A DNA stretch of 64,000 bases, from assembly GCA_030145715.1 (NCBI GenBank), contig JAIXHQ010000004.1, positions 62,001 through 126,000 of the forward strand, written 5' to 3'. The DNA is from Sphingopyxis sp. (GTDB lineage Bacteria; Pseudomonadota; Alphaproteobacteria; Sphingomonadales; Sphingomonadaceae). A program made the translations under genes and the position numbers. Shown in pieces: positions 19,640-28,669 of this stretch. A model generated the notes under the pieces. The model made no database searches. It was not told the DNA's origin and saw only the letters and a program-made list of their open reading frames with translations. How positions within the stretch are numbered: position 1 is the first letter of the stretch; every line of letters starts with the position of its first letter.

Positions 19640-20320
19640 TCAGCGTTGTGTTGCCTGGCGCGCCGGACGTGCCGCCGGCAGGCGGCTCGCCATCGCGTCG
19701 ATTTCCGGCAGCGACGCCAGATATTCGTCGAGCAGGTCGGTCAGGATCACCTGCGACGACCGGTTCGTCACCGCGCTTGCAAGGCGCAGGCGCAGATGCC
19801 GTTCGGCATCGAGGCGAAGGGTAAAGGCCGCCTTTTCGCGGGCCCGTGCCGCGCGCGGTGCCTTGGCCGCCACCTCGGTATGCGGCGCGGGGCGCGCTTC
19901 GACCTTGCGGGCGACAGCGGCGACGCGCTCGACCAGCGATTCCTGCTGGCGGACGATTTCGGGGACCTCGACCTCCTCGACGTCAAATTCTTCGGCGTCA
20001 TAATCGCCCGTGAAGGCGGCGACGGGTTCGATCGTCGGTTCGTGGCCGATGCTGTCGTCGACCGCATGTTCGGCCTCGACATTATGCGCCAGCACCGATC
20101 CGGTCAGCAGGGGTTTAAGGTCGACCATCCGTGCGGGTTCGCCCGACTGGTCGGGATCGACATCATAACCCATGTCGTTCCAGCCAAGGTCGTCATAACC
20201 GCCGGCCGCCAGGGGTGCGGGGCCGCTGCCCAGCGGTTGACGCCGCATGGCGGGACGCGCGCCGCCCTTGCGGGCCAGCAGTCCGGCGCTCAGCGATGCG
20301 AGGGGTTTTGGTTCGCCCAT
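19640..20320 (-). CDS. Ribbon-helix-helix-type partner protein of ParA
   Basis: A 226-residue protein starting MGEPKPLASLSAGLLARKGG; the middle is acidic and probably disordered. The C-terminal segment at about 165-212 reads AAFTLRLDAERHLRLRLAS then SSQVILTDLLDEYL, the strand-helix-helix pattern of CopG/ParG-like DNA-binding domains. I chose the ATG at 20320 because GGGGGA lies 9 bases before it. It lies directly downstream of parA, as centromere-binding partners do in type Ib partition systems. That function is inference; as a family I can only call it a conserved protein beside ParA. Confidence 0.68.
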   Translation of the reverse strand: MGEPKPLASLSAGLLARKGGARPAMRRQPLGSGPAPLAAGGYDDLGWNDMGYDVDPDQSGEPARMVDLKPLLTGSVLAHNVEAEHAVDDSIGHEPTIEPVAAFTGDYDAEEFDVEEVEVPEIVRQQESLVERVAAVARKVEARPAPHTEVAAKAPRAARAREKAAFTLRLDAERHLRLRLASAVTNRSSQVILTDLLDEYLASLPEIDAMASRLPAARPARQATQR

Positions 20321-20337
20321 GGTTCCCATTCCCCCCG

Positions 20338-21060
20338 TCACTGGCCAGCGACGCGGCGGCCAAAGCCACCACCCATCGGGCGGACCGCGCCGTAATTGCC
20401 CTGCGTCGGGATCGGCGCGGCAAAGACGGTGCGACGGAAATTCTTTTCAAGACGGTCGTTCATATAAGTCCACAATTGGCGGATTTCGTCGGCCGATCGG
20501 CCGTTGGGATCGACCTCCATCACCGTGCGGCCGTCGATCATCGACGCGGCATAGTCGGTGCGGTGGTGCAGGGTGATCGGGGCGACGGTGCCGTGCTGCG
20601 ACAGCGCGACCGCGGCTTCGCTCGTGATCTTGGCCTTGGGCGTCGCGCCGTTGACGACGAACACCAGCGGCTTGCCCGCGCGTTCGCACAGGTCGACCGT
20701 GGCGCCGACGGCGCGCAGGTCGTGCGGGCTGGGACGGGTCGGGACGACGATCAGTTCGGCGACCGAAATGACGCTCTGGATCGCCATGGTGATCGCGGGA
20801 GGCGTATCGATGACGGCCAGCTTGAACCCCTGCTGGCGCAGGATTTCAAGGTCGGAGGCAAGCCGCGCGACGGTCGTCTGCGCAAAGGCGGGAAGGTCGG
20901 TTTCGCGTTCGTTCCACCAATCGGCCAGCGAACCCTGCGGATCGATGTCGATCAGGACGACGGGGCCGGCGCCGGCAAGCTGCGCCTGCACCGCAAGGTG
21001 CCCCGACAGCGTGGTCTTTCCCGACCCGCCTTTCTGTGAAGCCAATGCCAATACGCGCAC
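20338..21060 (-). CDS. ParA/MinD-family partition ATPase
   Basis: ATPase of 240 residues. Deviant Walker A KGGSGKTT with signature Lys10 (residues 10-17), switch region LIDIDPQGSLADW, and switch II IDTPPA. It lacks an N-terminal helix-turn-helix, as in the small type Ib ParA, and it lacks a C-terminal MinD membrane helix. It is not beside parB, gidB or oriC-linked genes, so it is not the main chromosomal ParA. First gene of a three-gene operon with an RHH protein and a TPR-SPOR lipoprotein. GTTAGC sites lie upstream (21213-21249). Role: positioning a cargo, probably DNA or an envelope complex; inference. Confidence 0.85.
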   Translation of the reverse strand: MRVLALASQKGGSGKTTLSGHLAVQAQLAGAGPVVLIDIDPQGSLADWWNERETDLPAFAQTTVARLASDLEILRQQGFKLAVIDTPPAITMAIQSVISVAELIVVPTRPSPHDLRAVGATVDLCERAGKPLVFVVNGATPKAKITSEAAVALSQHGTVAPITLHHRTDYAASMIDGRTVMEVDPNGRSADEIRQLWTYMNDRLEKNFRRTVFAAPIPTQGNYGAVRPMGGGFGRRVAGQ

Positions 21061-21212
21061 TGCGTTACCCCCTCGGAAAATCCAGAATTCGGCGGAGGGA
21101 TGCCATGCGGGGCGCTAAAATTGGGTTAACGATGATAAAAAGAAGATGAACGACCCGCTCGCGATCATGGTAAACAAAAGCTCAAGGGCAATTTGTCCCA
21201 TAACGGATCAAA

Positions 21213-21249
21213 GTTAGCGCGCCATGCATGTCGCTAACGCGGTGTTAGC
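21213..21249. promoter_or_regulatory. Cluster of three GTTAGC sites between divergent ParA operon and Sel1-SPOR gene
   Basis: GTTAGCG at 21213 and CGCTAAC at 21232-21238 form a seven-base dyad; a third GTTAGC stands at 21244-21249. All lie in an AT-rich divergent promoter region (21061-21315). RHH proteins recognise short repeats of this size, so this is a candidate operator or centromere-like site. Confidence 0.5.
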
Positions 21250-21315
21250 CATTTTGTTCTATGACGCTGCGCGGGACGGCTTGCCGATCAGGGATGCCCG
21301 TCATTGGAGAATAAG

Positions 21316-22539
21316 ATGCGTTCATTCCGCACCGCCTTTTCGCTGGCCCTGCCCGTCATCGCGGCATCGATGCTGGCCGCGCCCGCCCATGCCGACGTCA
21401 AGGACGGCGTCGATGCGTGGGAGGCGGGCAATTATCAGGCCGCCGTCGCCGAATGGCGGCCGCTTGCGCTGGCCGGCGATGCCGACGCCCAGTTCAACCT
21501 GGGTCAGGCATATAAGCTTGGCCGCGGCGTTCCGACCGACCTGGTTCAGGCAGAGGATTGGTATCGCCGCGCCGCGAAACAGGGGCATCTTCAGGCCGAG
21601 GATAATCTGGGGCTCGTCCTGTTCACCGCGAATCGCCGCGACGAAGCGATGCCCTATATCAACCGTTCGGCCGAACGCGGCGAACCGCGCGCGCAATATG
21701 TGCTGGGCACCGCGCTGTTCAACGGCGACCTTGCGGGCCAGGACTGGCCCCGCGCCTATGCGCTGACCAAGCGCGCGAGCGACGCCGGCCTGGGCATCGC
21801 GTCGGCGCGCCTCGCGCAGCTCGACAGCCTGATCCCGCTCGACCAGCGCCAGCGCGGCCTTGCGATGCTGCCCGCCATCGAACGCGGCGAACAACAGGCC
21901 CGGCTGGCGGCGGTGAATGCCGCCGCGCCGCCGCTGCCCCGTCCCGCCCCGGCATCGCCGTTAAAAACCGCCAGCCTGCCGCCGTCGGCCCCCGGCACCA
22001 GCTATACGCCGCCGCCCGTGATCGCGACCCCCGCGCCGCCACCCTCGCCTTCACCCTCACCCGTCGCCAACGCGGCAGCCACGGCAGCGATCGAGGCGAC
22101 CGCCGCGGCGGCAAGCGCGACCGCTGCGGCGAACGCACCGCCGGGCACCACCTATGCCGCGCCGCCCGCCAGCGGTGACCTGTCGGCGCCCGAACCGGAA
22201 AAGCCGGCGGCGCGCCCGCCTGTCAGCCCGGCGCCCAAACCCGCCAACCGCGCCCCGATCGCGGTGGCCGAAACGCCTGCGCCCCCGCGCGTTCCCGACG
22301 GCGCGGCCAGTCCCTGGCGCGCCCAGCTCGGCGCCTTTGGAGTAGAGGCGAACGCCCGCAACCTGTGGAAAACGCTGGAAAAGCGCAACCCGGCCTTTGC
22401 TGGACGCCAGCCGATTCTGGTCAAAAGCGGCAAGCTCACCCGGCTGCTCGCTGGCGGATTTGCCAACAAGGGTGCGGCTGAAAATTTCTGCGCCACGCTC
22501 CGCAAGAGCGGACAGGCCTGTCTTGTCGTAAACAAATAG
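21316..22539 (+). CDS. Secreted Sel1-repeat protein with C-terminal SPOR domain
   Basis: Protein of 407 residues with signal peptide (about 1-26, ...PAHA). Sel1/TPR-like repeats occupy about 35-170 (GDADAQFNLGQAYKLGRGV, then GEPRAQYVLGTALFNG). A Pro/Ala-rich linker of about 130 residues follows, then a SPOR domain at 335-405 (WRAQLGAFGVEANARNLW). The ATG at 21316 follows GGAGA by six bases. Divergent from the ParA operon, whose third gene has the same architecture (repeats, linker, SPOR), so both may act at the division site. The linker may span the peptidoglycan layer; inference. Confidence 0.85.
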   Translation: MRSFRTAFSLALPVIAASMLAAPAHADVKDGVDAWEAGNYQAAVAEWRPLALAGDADAQFNLGQAYKLGRGVPTDLVQAEDWYRRAAKQGHLQAEDNLGLVLFTANRRDEAMPYINRSAERGEPRAQYVLGTALFNGDLAGQDWPRAYALTKRASDAGLGIASARLAQLDSLIPLDQRQRGLAMLPAIERGEQQARLAAVNAAAPPLPRPAPASPLKTASLPPSAPGTSYTPPPVIATPAPPPSPSPSPVANAAATAAIEATAAAASATAAANAPPGTTYAAPPASGDLSAPEPEKPAARPPVSPAPKPANRAPIAVAETPAPPRVPDGAASPWRAQLGAFGVEANARNLWKTLEKRNPAFAGRQPILVKSGKLTRLLAGGFANKGAAENFCATLRKSGQACLVVNK

Positions 22540-22582
22540 CGGCAGCGGCCATTGGCGGCGGACCGCCAAACCGCCCCGCGCT

Positions 22583-23239
22583 TTAAAGCATCACCACCAG
22601 ACGTTCGACCGCGCGCGCCGCCGATTGGGCCGCGCGGATCAGGTTCGCCTGAAAATCGCCGCCGCTGGCGTCGTTCGCCTCGTCGGTCACCGCCTTCACC
22701 GCCGCCCATGGCTTGCCCAGCCGGGCGGCGACCTGCGCGACCGCGCCGACCTCCATATCGACCAGCGTGGCGCCGATCGATTGCAGGTCGGCGGCCGCGT
22801 CGGGACAGGCGATGAAACTGTCGCCGCTGGCGATGCGCGCGTGCGGCAGGCCCAGCCCCGGATCGGGCATCGCCGCGAAATGCGCTTCCCCCGGCTCGCC
22901 CATCGGCCATTCGCCCGCGCGATAGCGGCGGAACAGGCCGGGATGATTCGCGCCATAATCATGCTGCACCGCCTCTGCGATCCAATAGGCGCCGGGGCCG
23001 GCGCCAAGCGCGCCGCAGGTGCCGGTCATCAGCATCATGTCGGCGTCGGCGCCGAACAGCCCCGCGGCAAGCGCGGCATTGACCTTGCCAAGCCCGCAGG
23101 TCGCGATCGCGATCGAATGGCCATGGATTTCGAGGCGGCGGACCGGAACGACGCCGTCGCCGCACACACCGGCACCGGCGAACAGCGCGTCGGCTTCTTC
23201 GGAAAGCGCCGCGAGGATGAGGAGGTGGGGCATGAACAT
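22583..23239 (-). CDS. mtnN: MTA/SAH nucleosidase-type enzyme
   Basis: Nucleoside phosphorylase superfamily protein of 218 residues, predicted to split 5'-methylthioadenosine and S-adenosylhomocysteine to adenine and a ribosyl thiol. Visible signatures: LILAALSEEADAL at the N-terminus, CGLGKVNAALAAG, and VDMEVGAVAQVA with the substrate-binding Met-Glu pair. TDEAND holds the catalytic Asp. Start at 23239, with a second ATG two codons later. Isolated gene, convergent with the Sel1-SPOR gene and divergent from the SBF transporter. Distinguishing it from a related futalosine hydrolase would need comparison of pocket residues. Confidence 0.78.
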   Translation of the reverse strand: MFMPHLLILAALSEEADALFAGAGVCGDGVVPVRRLEIHGHSIAIATCGLGKVNAALAAGLFGADADMMLMTGTCGALGAGPGAYWIAEAVQHDYGANHPGLFRRYRAGEWPMGEPGEAHFAAMPDPGLGLPHARIASGDSFIACPDAAADLQSIGATLVDMEVGAVAQVAARLGKPWAAVKAVTDEANDASGGDFQANLIRAAQSAARAVERLVVML

Positions 23240-23353
23240 TCTCTAACCCGCTCTCCATCGGTGTCGAGCGGAACCGGAGGATTTCTTTCGCTCGCCCCCG
23301 GCAGGGGATCATCCGCTTGCCAAAGCCACCGTGCCCCGCCATCGCTCGCCGCC

Positions 23354-24325
23354 ATGTTTACGCGGATTTTTCCAGATCGCTTTGTTCCGGTGCTGCTCGC
23401 GACGATCCTGCTCGCCAGCCTGGTGCCCGTACGTGGCGTGGCGGTGCCCGTCGCACAAGGCGTCTCGACCGCCGCGATCGTCTTTCTCTTTTTCCTCAAC
23501 GGGGTGCGCCTGCCGCGCGATGAGGTGCTGCACGGCATCCGCAACTGGAAACTTCAGGGCGGCGCCCTCCTTTTCTGCTTTGGCGCGATGGCGCTGCTCG
23601 GGCTGGGCGCACGGCTGATCGCCGGCCATGTCCTTCCCGTCCCGCTCGCGCTCGGCTTTCTCTTCCTCGGCATCGTGCCTTCGACGGTGCAATCGGCAAC
23701 CTCCGCCAGCAGCCTTGCCGGCGGCAATGTTGCGGCCAGCGTCGTCGCGGCGGCGCTGATAAACCTGACCGGCGTCCTCGTCTCGCCCTTGCTGTTCGCC
23801 CTGCTTGCCGGCAGCGCGGGCGAAATCCACGGCGCGGCGGTGCTGCGCATCGTCGCCATCTTGCTGTTGCCCTTCATCGCCGGTCAGATCGCCCAGAAAT
23901 GGCTGCGGCCGTGGGTTCTGGCGCACAAGGGGCTGGTGACGCTGATGGATCGCAGCACGATCGCCATCGCGGTCTATGTCGCCTTTTCGGCGGCGGTCGT
24001 CGCGGGGATATGGCACCTGCTCGACACGCGCGAAATCGGAATCGTCTTTGTCGCGGTCGGCGTCATGCTGATGCTGTCCTTTGGCGGCGCCTGGACGTTC
24101 GGCGGCCTGCTGCGCCTGGCCCGACCCGACCGCATCAGCCTGCTCTTTGCGGGCGCACAGAAAAGCATCGCGGTCGGCGCGCCGCTTGCGGCGACGCTGT
24201 TTCCGCCTGCCATCGCCGGCATGGTGCTGGTGCCGATCCTCGTCTATCATATGGCGCAACTGATCCTGTCGGCGTGGATCGCACCGGTGTTGAATCGATC
24301 GCCACAGGGTGTAGTGCTTGAATAA
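23354..24325 (+). CDS. SBF-like (bile acid:sodium symporter) family transporter
   Basis: Inner-membrane protein of 323 residues with about ten hydrophobic helices. It fits the SBF-like branch (SLC10A7/YfeH type): FPDRFVPVLLATILLASLVP at the start, FLFLGIVPSTVQSATSAS, and GAQKSIAVGAPLAATLFP in the second half. The substrate is not known for this branch. The ATG at 23354 is the first that gives a membrane protein; upstream codons in this frame are antisense to mtnN. No ribosome site is obvious. Confidence 0.82.
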   Translation: MFTRIFPDRFVPVLLATILLASLVPVRGVAVPVAQGVSTAAIVFLFFLNGVRLPRDEVLHGIRNWKLQGGALLFCFGAMALLGLGARLIAGHVLPVPLALGFLFLGIVPSTVQSATSASSLAGGNVAASVVAAALINLTGVLVSPLLFALLAGSAGEIHGAAVLRIVAILLLPFIAGQIAQKWLRPWVLAHKGLVTLMDRSTIAIAVYVAFSAAVVAGIWHLLDTREIGIVFVAVGVMLMLSFGGAWTFGGLLRLARPDRISLLFAGAQKSIAVGAPLAATLFPPAIAGMVLVPILVYHMAQLILSAWIAPVLNRSPQGVVLE

Positions 24326-24377
24326 CACAGGTCCGCATGTCATATAGACATGCGGCACGGGGCTGGAAGGAAGACGA

Positions 24378-25589
24378 ATGAGCGAATTGACCGCCACCGC
24401 GACGGCAACCGACGAATTGAAGCTGACCCCGCCCGACCCGGTTCCTGTGGTGTCGCCCGAAAAGGCCGCCGGTCTGGTGCCGCTGTCGACCGAACAGAAA
24501 TCGAAACTGGACGAGCGCGTCGACGGCTTTATCGACGATCTGGTCGCGCAGGACGTCAACTCGCCCGCTTTCGGGCAAAAGGTCGACCAGATCACCAACA
24601 TGGGCCGCAAGGAAATGCTGGAGGCGGCGAACCAGTCCAACCGCTTCCTCGACCGCCCGATAAAGGCGATGGACCGCGACAGCGACATCGGCATGAACCT
24701 GATCGAACTGCGCAACACGGTCGAACGGCTCGACCCGTCGGCGAACGGCAAACTTTTGTCGAAGCGCGGATTTCTCGACAAGATATTGGGCAATCGCGTG
24801 GGCAATTATTTCGCCCAATATCGCAGCGCCCAGACGCATATCTCGGGCGTTCTGACCGCCTTGTCGAACGGCAAGGACGAATTGCTGATGGACAATGCCG
24901 CGATCGACGTCGAACGGCGCAAGCTTTGGGAAGCGATGGGCAAGCTGGAACAGATGGTCCACATCGCCCAGACGCTCGACCAGAAGCTGGAGGCAAAGGC
25001 CGCCGAACTCGACGGCACCGACCCTGCCAAGGCCAAGGTGCTGCGCGAAAACGCGCTATTCTATGCCCGCCAGCGCGCGCAGGATCTGCTGACGCAAATG
25101 GCGGTGACGGTGCAGGGCTATCTCGCGCTCGACCTTGTCAAAAAGAATAATGTCGAACTGGTGAAGGGCGTCGACCGCGCCAGTACGACCACCGTTGGCG
25201 CGCTGAAAACCGCGATCACCGTGGCCCAGGCGATGACCAACCAGAAACTCGTGCTCGAACAGATCACCGCGCTCAACACCACGACCGCCAACATCATCGA
25301 CGGCACCTCGAAAATGCTGAAGGACAATAGCGCGCGCATCCACGAACAGGCGGCATCGAGCACGATTCCGATCGAGACGCTGCAACGCGCGTTCCAAAAT
25401 ATCTATGACACGATGGACGCGATCGACACCTTCAAGCTGAAGGCGCTCGACAGCATGAAGACCACCGTCGGCACGCTGGAGGGAGAGGTCGCCAAGTCAA
25501 AGGGCTATATCGCGCGCGCCGAGGGTGCGAGCCAGGCTCAGGCCAGCGTCGGCGGCGCCGAAAGCCCGCTCGCATCGCTCGAAGCCTAG
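24378..25589 (+). CDS. TelA-type toxic anion resistance protein
   Basis: Cytoplasmic, largely helical protein of 403 residues, matching the TelA family across its length. Conserved stretches are LDRPIKAMDRDSDIGMNLIE, GNRVGNYFAQYRSAQTHI and TTTVGALKTAITVAQAMTNQ, then NIIDGTSKMLKDNS. Family members are linked to tellurite and colicin tolerance, with unknown mechanism. GGAAGG precedes the ATG. The next gene starts four bases after its stop and encodes a membrane protein, a pairing also seen for telA and xpaC in Gram-positives. Confidence 0.9.
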   Translation: MSELTATATATDELKLTPPDPVPVVSPEKAAGLVPLSTEQKSKLDERVDGFIDDLVAQDVNSPAFGQKVDQITNMGRKEMLEAANQSNRFLDRPIKAMDRDSDIGMNLIELRNTVERLDPSANGKLLSKRGFLDKILGNRVGNYFAQYRSAQTHISGVLTALSNGKDELLMDNAAIDVERRKLWEAMGKLEQMVHIAQTLDQKLEAKAAELDGTDPAKAKVLRENALFYARQRAQDLLTQMAVTVQGYLALDLVKKNNVELVKGVDRASTTTVGALKTAITVAQAMTNQKLVLEQITALNTTTANIIDGTSKMLKDNSARIHEQAASSTIPIETLQRAFQNIYDTMDAIDTFKLKALDSMKTTVGTLEGEVAKSKGYIARAEGASQAQASVGGAESPLASLEA

Positions 25590-25592
25590 GGC

Positions 25593-26336
25593 ATGAGCAT
25601 GAGTGAGGTCGACAAGATCCGGATCACGGCGGCGGCGGCGATCGAACGATCGCGCGAACGCCGCCGTCCGATCGGGACCAAAAGCGTCGCGCTGCGCCGC
25701 CAGCATCTTTACAGGAAACTGGGGCGGATGCTGATCGCGGGCGGCGTCGTGCTGATCGGCGCGGCCCTGTTCGGTGCGCTGATCCAGCCGCTCGGCTTCA
25801 CCGGGCTGCTCGCTTTGTTCGTCCTGCTGATCGGCGTCGCGGTGCTGTTCGGCCGCGTGCCCTTTCCCGAACCGCGTCAAAGCGATCTGCCCAAGGCCGA
25901 TTTGAAACAGCTTGCCGGCCGCACCGAAATCTGGCTGGAGGCGCAGCGCCCCGCCCTTCCCGCCCCCGCGCGCCAGCTTGTCGACGGCATCGGGGTTCAG
26001 CTCGATCTGCTCGCACCGCAGCTTCAGACGCTCGACGCCGCCAGCCCCGCCGCGGCGAATATCCGCAAGCTGGTCGGGGAGGATCTTCCCGAACTCGTCG
26101 CGGGCTATCAGCGCATCCCCGCCGGACTGCGCCGCGAAGCCCATGCCGGGCGCACGCCGGACGAAACGCTGGTCGGCGGGCTCAAGATGCTCGAAAGCGA
26201 AATCGGCAACGCCGCCCGCAGCCTTGCCGCGGGCGAACTCGACAAGCTGGCGACCCGCGAACGCTATCTGCAACTCAAATATCAGGGCATCGAGGGCGAC
26301 GACGTGCCCGGCGCCGCACCGCGCCCGCCCCTATAA
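25593..26336 (+). CDS. Membrane protein partner of TelA (XpaC-like position)
   Basis: Protein of 247 residues with two adjacent membrane helices at about 45-85 (MLIAGGVVLIGAALFGALI and GLLALFVLLIGVAVLFG), a basic N-terminus and a long helical C-terminal domain (about 100-235). It follows telA by four bases and is surely co-transcribed. I do not recognise the sequence itself; the arrangement resembles TelA-XpaC pairs, so a joint envelope-stress role is inferred. The last codons overlap the stop of the convergent FAD oxidoreductase gene by 6 bases. Confidence 0.72.
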   Translation: MSMSEVDKIRITAAAAIERSRERRRPIGTKSVALRRQHLYRKLGRMLIAGGVVLIGAALFGALIQPLGFTGLLALFVLLIGVAVLFGRVPFPEPRQSDLPKADLKQLAGRTEIWLEAQRPALPAPARQLVDGIGVQLDLLAPQLQTLDAASPAAANIRKLVGEDLPELVAGYQRIPAGLRREAHAGRTPDETLVGGLKMLESEIGNAARSLAAGELDKLATRERYLQLKYQGIEGDDVPGAAPRPPL

Positions 26337-27728
26337 TCCCTCGCCGCCCGTCCAGTGCGCGTTGACCAGGCGGCGCGCCAGCGCGCTGACCTGGTTGCGG
26401 ATGTCGGGAACCGCGACGACTTCCCACAAATCGCCGCGCGTCATCGGGCCGATCGCTAGCACATGTTCCGACGCGCGGCCTGATCCGTCGATGACATGGC
26501 CGTCGCGGTCGATGTCGAGCCCCAGGCGCAGCAGGTCGGGCCGGATGCGCCCCGTGCCGAGCAGGCGGCGCACCAGGGGGTCGGAGGACCGCAGCAGGTC
26601 GCCCTGCGGCCCGGTGCAATTTATCATCCGCGCCGCCCGCGTCGTCACCGGTGCGGCCCCGCCCCGCGGCAACCAGGAAACCGGGATGGCGTCGGGCTCG
26701 ACCGTGACATCGGCGATCTTGCCCGCGCGAAAATGCAGCCGCCCGGCGGCGACCAGCGCGTCGATCCTGTCCGCCACCTCGGGAGCCAGCCGGTGGCGGT
26801 GTACGTCCCAAAAGGGGCGAAGATGGCGCAGAAAGCGCGCGCGCTTTTCGGCGTCGGCGGACGCCCACATCATCTGGGTGATCGGGCGGATCGAATCGAC
26901 GACCAGCCGCCAATCGCGCGTCTGCGCCTCGTCCCGTGCCCAGCGCACCAGTTCCGACAGGTCGGGCGCGGGTTTCGCCAGCACCGGCTTGGGACGCGGC
27001 AATCCGTCGATATGGCGATGCGGACGCAGGCCGCGCCGTGACAGGGCGGTGATCGGCCCCTCGAAGCCATGGGCGTCAAGCCGCAGGATAACGTCAATCG
27101 CGGTCAGTCCGGTGCCGACGATCAGCACCGGCGCCCGCTTGTCCAGCCCATCCTCGAACGCGGTGGCCCAGGGGTCGGCGATATAGCGATGCGCGGGCAA
27201 TGTCGTCCCGGCGATCGCGGGCGGATCGTGCGGCGGCAGATTGCCGATCGCAAGCACCGCGCGGTCCGCCTCGACCACCCCGCCGTTGACGAGGTTCAGC
27301 CTGACCTCTCCATCCCGGTCGTCGAGATCGAGCACTTCGTCATCGATCAGTTTCAGCCTGCGTCCATAACGGGCCATCGCGTCGGCCAGCGTTTCGCGCA
27401 GATAACGGCCATAGGTGGCGCGGGTGACGAACGCCGCGTCACAGCCCAGCCCCCGGGCGACGAGCCAGTCGCGGAAATGATCCGGCCGGTCGGCAAAGGC
27501 GCTCATGCTGCCCGCGCGAACATTCAACAGGTGCGACGTCTCGGTGCTGCTATATGCGACCCCGGCACCCATGCGATGCCGGTCGCGCTCGATCAACAGC
27601 ACCTCGACATCGGGCTGTTCGAGCAGGTTGATGGCAAGCAGCGTCCCCGAAAAACCCGCGCCGACGATCGCAACCCGCGTCGCGGTGCGGAACCGCGGAC
27701 GCGGAGAATGCAACTGCGCCTCGATCAT
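26331..27728 (-). CDS. FAD/NAD(P)-binding oxidoreductase
   Basis: Two-dinucleotide-fold flavoprotein of 465 residues. The FAD site is VAIVGAGFSGTLLAINLL (residues 19-36, GxGxxG), with the ribose-binding acid in LLIERDR. A second Rossmann site VLIVGTGLTAIDVIL lies near 200. MINCTGPQGDLLRSS matches the C-terminal signature of the NAD_binding_9 (HpyO/YdhS-like) family. Substrate unknown. The ATG at 27728 overlaps the stop of a 28-codon leader frame (ATGA), suggesting coupled translation. Longer in-frame starts upstream lack a ribosome site. Confidence 0.82.
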   Translation of the reverse strand: MIEAQLHSPRPRFRTATRVAIVGAGFSGTLLAINLLEQPDVEVLLIERDRHRMGAGVAYSSTETSHLLNVRAGSMSAFADRPDHFRDWLVARGLGCDAAFVTRATYGRYLRETLADAMARYGRRLKLIDDEVLDLDDRDGEVRLNLVNGGVVEADRAVLAIGNLPPHDPPAIAGTTLPAHRYIADPWATAFEDGLDKRAPVLIVGTGLTAIDVILRLDAHGFEGPITALSRRGLRPHRHIDGLPRPKPVLAKPAPDLSELVRWARDEAQTRDWRLVVDSIRPITQMMWASADAEKRARFLRHLRPFWDVHRHRLAPEVADRIDALVAAGRLHFRAGKIADVTVEPDAIPVSWLPRGGAAPVTTRAARMINCTGPQGDLLRSSDPLVRRLLGTGRIRPDLLRLGLDIDRDGHVIDGSGRASEHVLAIGPMTRGDLWEVVAVPDIRNQVSALARRLVNAHWTGGEGL

Positions 27729-27811
27729 GCCCGCGGTATCGCCCGACAAAGACAAAGGCGGGGCAAAGGCACCGCACCGAACCGATCGGGGGTCTGGGCC
27801 AGCCAGGCCAT
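27725..27811 (-). CDS. Possible 28-residue leader peptide
   Basis: A short frame, MAWLAQTPDRFGAVPLPRLC continuing LCRAIPRA, starts at 27811 eight bases after GGGAG and ends in a TGA that overlaps the ATG of the FAD oxidoreductase gene (ATGA). Placement and ribosome site suggest a translated leader coupled to the main gene. No homologue is recognised; two cysteines lie close together near its end. It may be chance. Confidence 0.35.
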   Translation of the reverse strand: MAWLAQTPDRFGAVPLPRLCLCRAIPRA

Positions 27812-28147
27812 GAACATGTCTCCCTTTATCAGGCGCGCGACCCATCCCGCACAAATCAACACGGGCTTCCAAAGCCCAACGTATAACTCAATCGATATAA
27901 TTGACAAGACGCCGTGCGCCAGAGGGAGCAAAACCCGCGACTGGCCGCATCGGCAGAACCGCCAAACTATCGGAATGTGAGGAGTGCTGGATGCCCCGGG
28001 AGCAATAGGATTGTGAGTTTCAACAAGACCCAAAATGGATCTAATCCGCTGAAAATAGGCTTATTACTTTCGAACTTGTGCTACAATTCTGTCTCACTCA
28101 GACCCACAGAATCCCGTACGCGCTGTGGGAGGAGATGAGGGAAGAAT
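27812..28147. other. AT-richer intergenic stretch at the left edge of the island
   Basis: About 336 bases with visibly lower GC than the flanks (for example around 27881-27905 and 28040-28095) and no supportable gene. It includes the promoter region of the FAD oxidoreductase, and beyond about 28000 it looks like foreign DNA up to the insertion-sequence fragment. No direct repeat of the tRNA-Gln end was found here by eye. Confidence 0.5.
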
Positions 28148-28624
<477 letters not shown>

Positions 28625-28669
28625 GATCGTAAGAATCCATGGCCAAGATTGAGAGAAAAACATCCCGAT

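Noticed and set aside
22625-23353. N-terminal extension of the SBF transporter
   Set aside because: Antisense to mtnN and not hydrophobic; the membrane protein begins at 23354.
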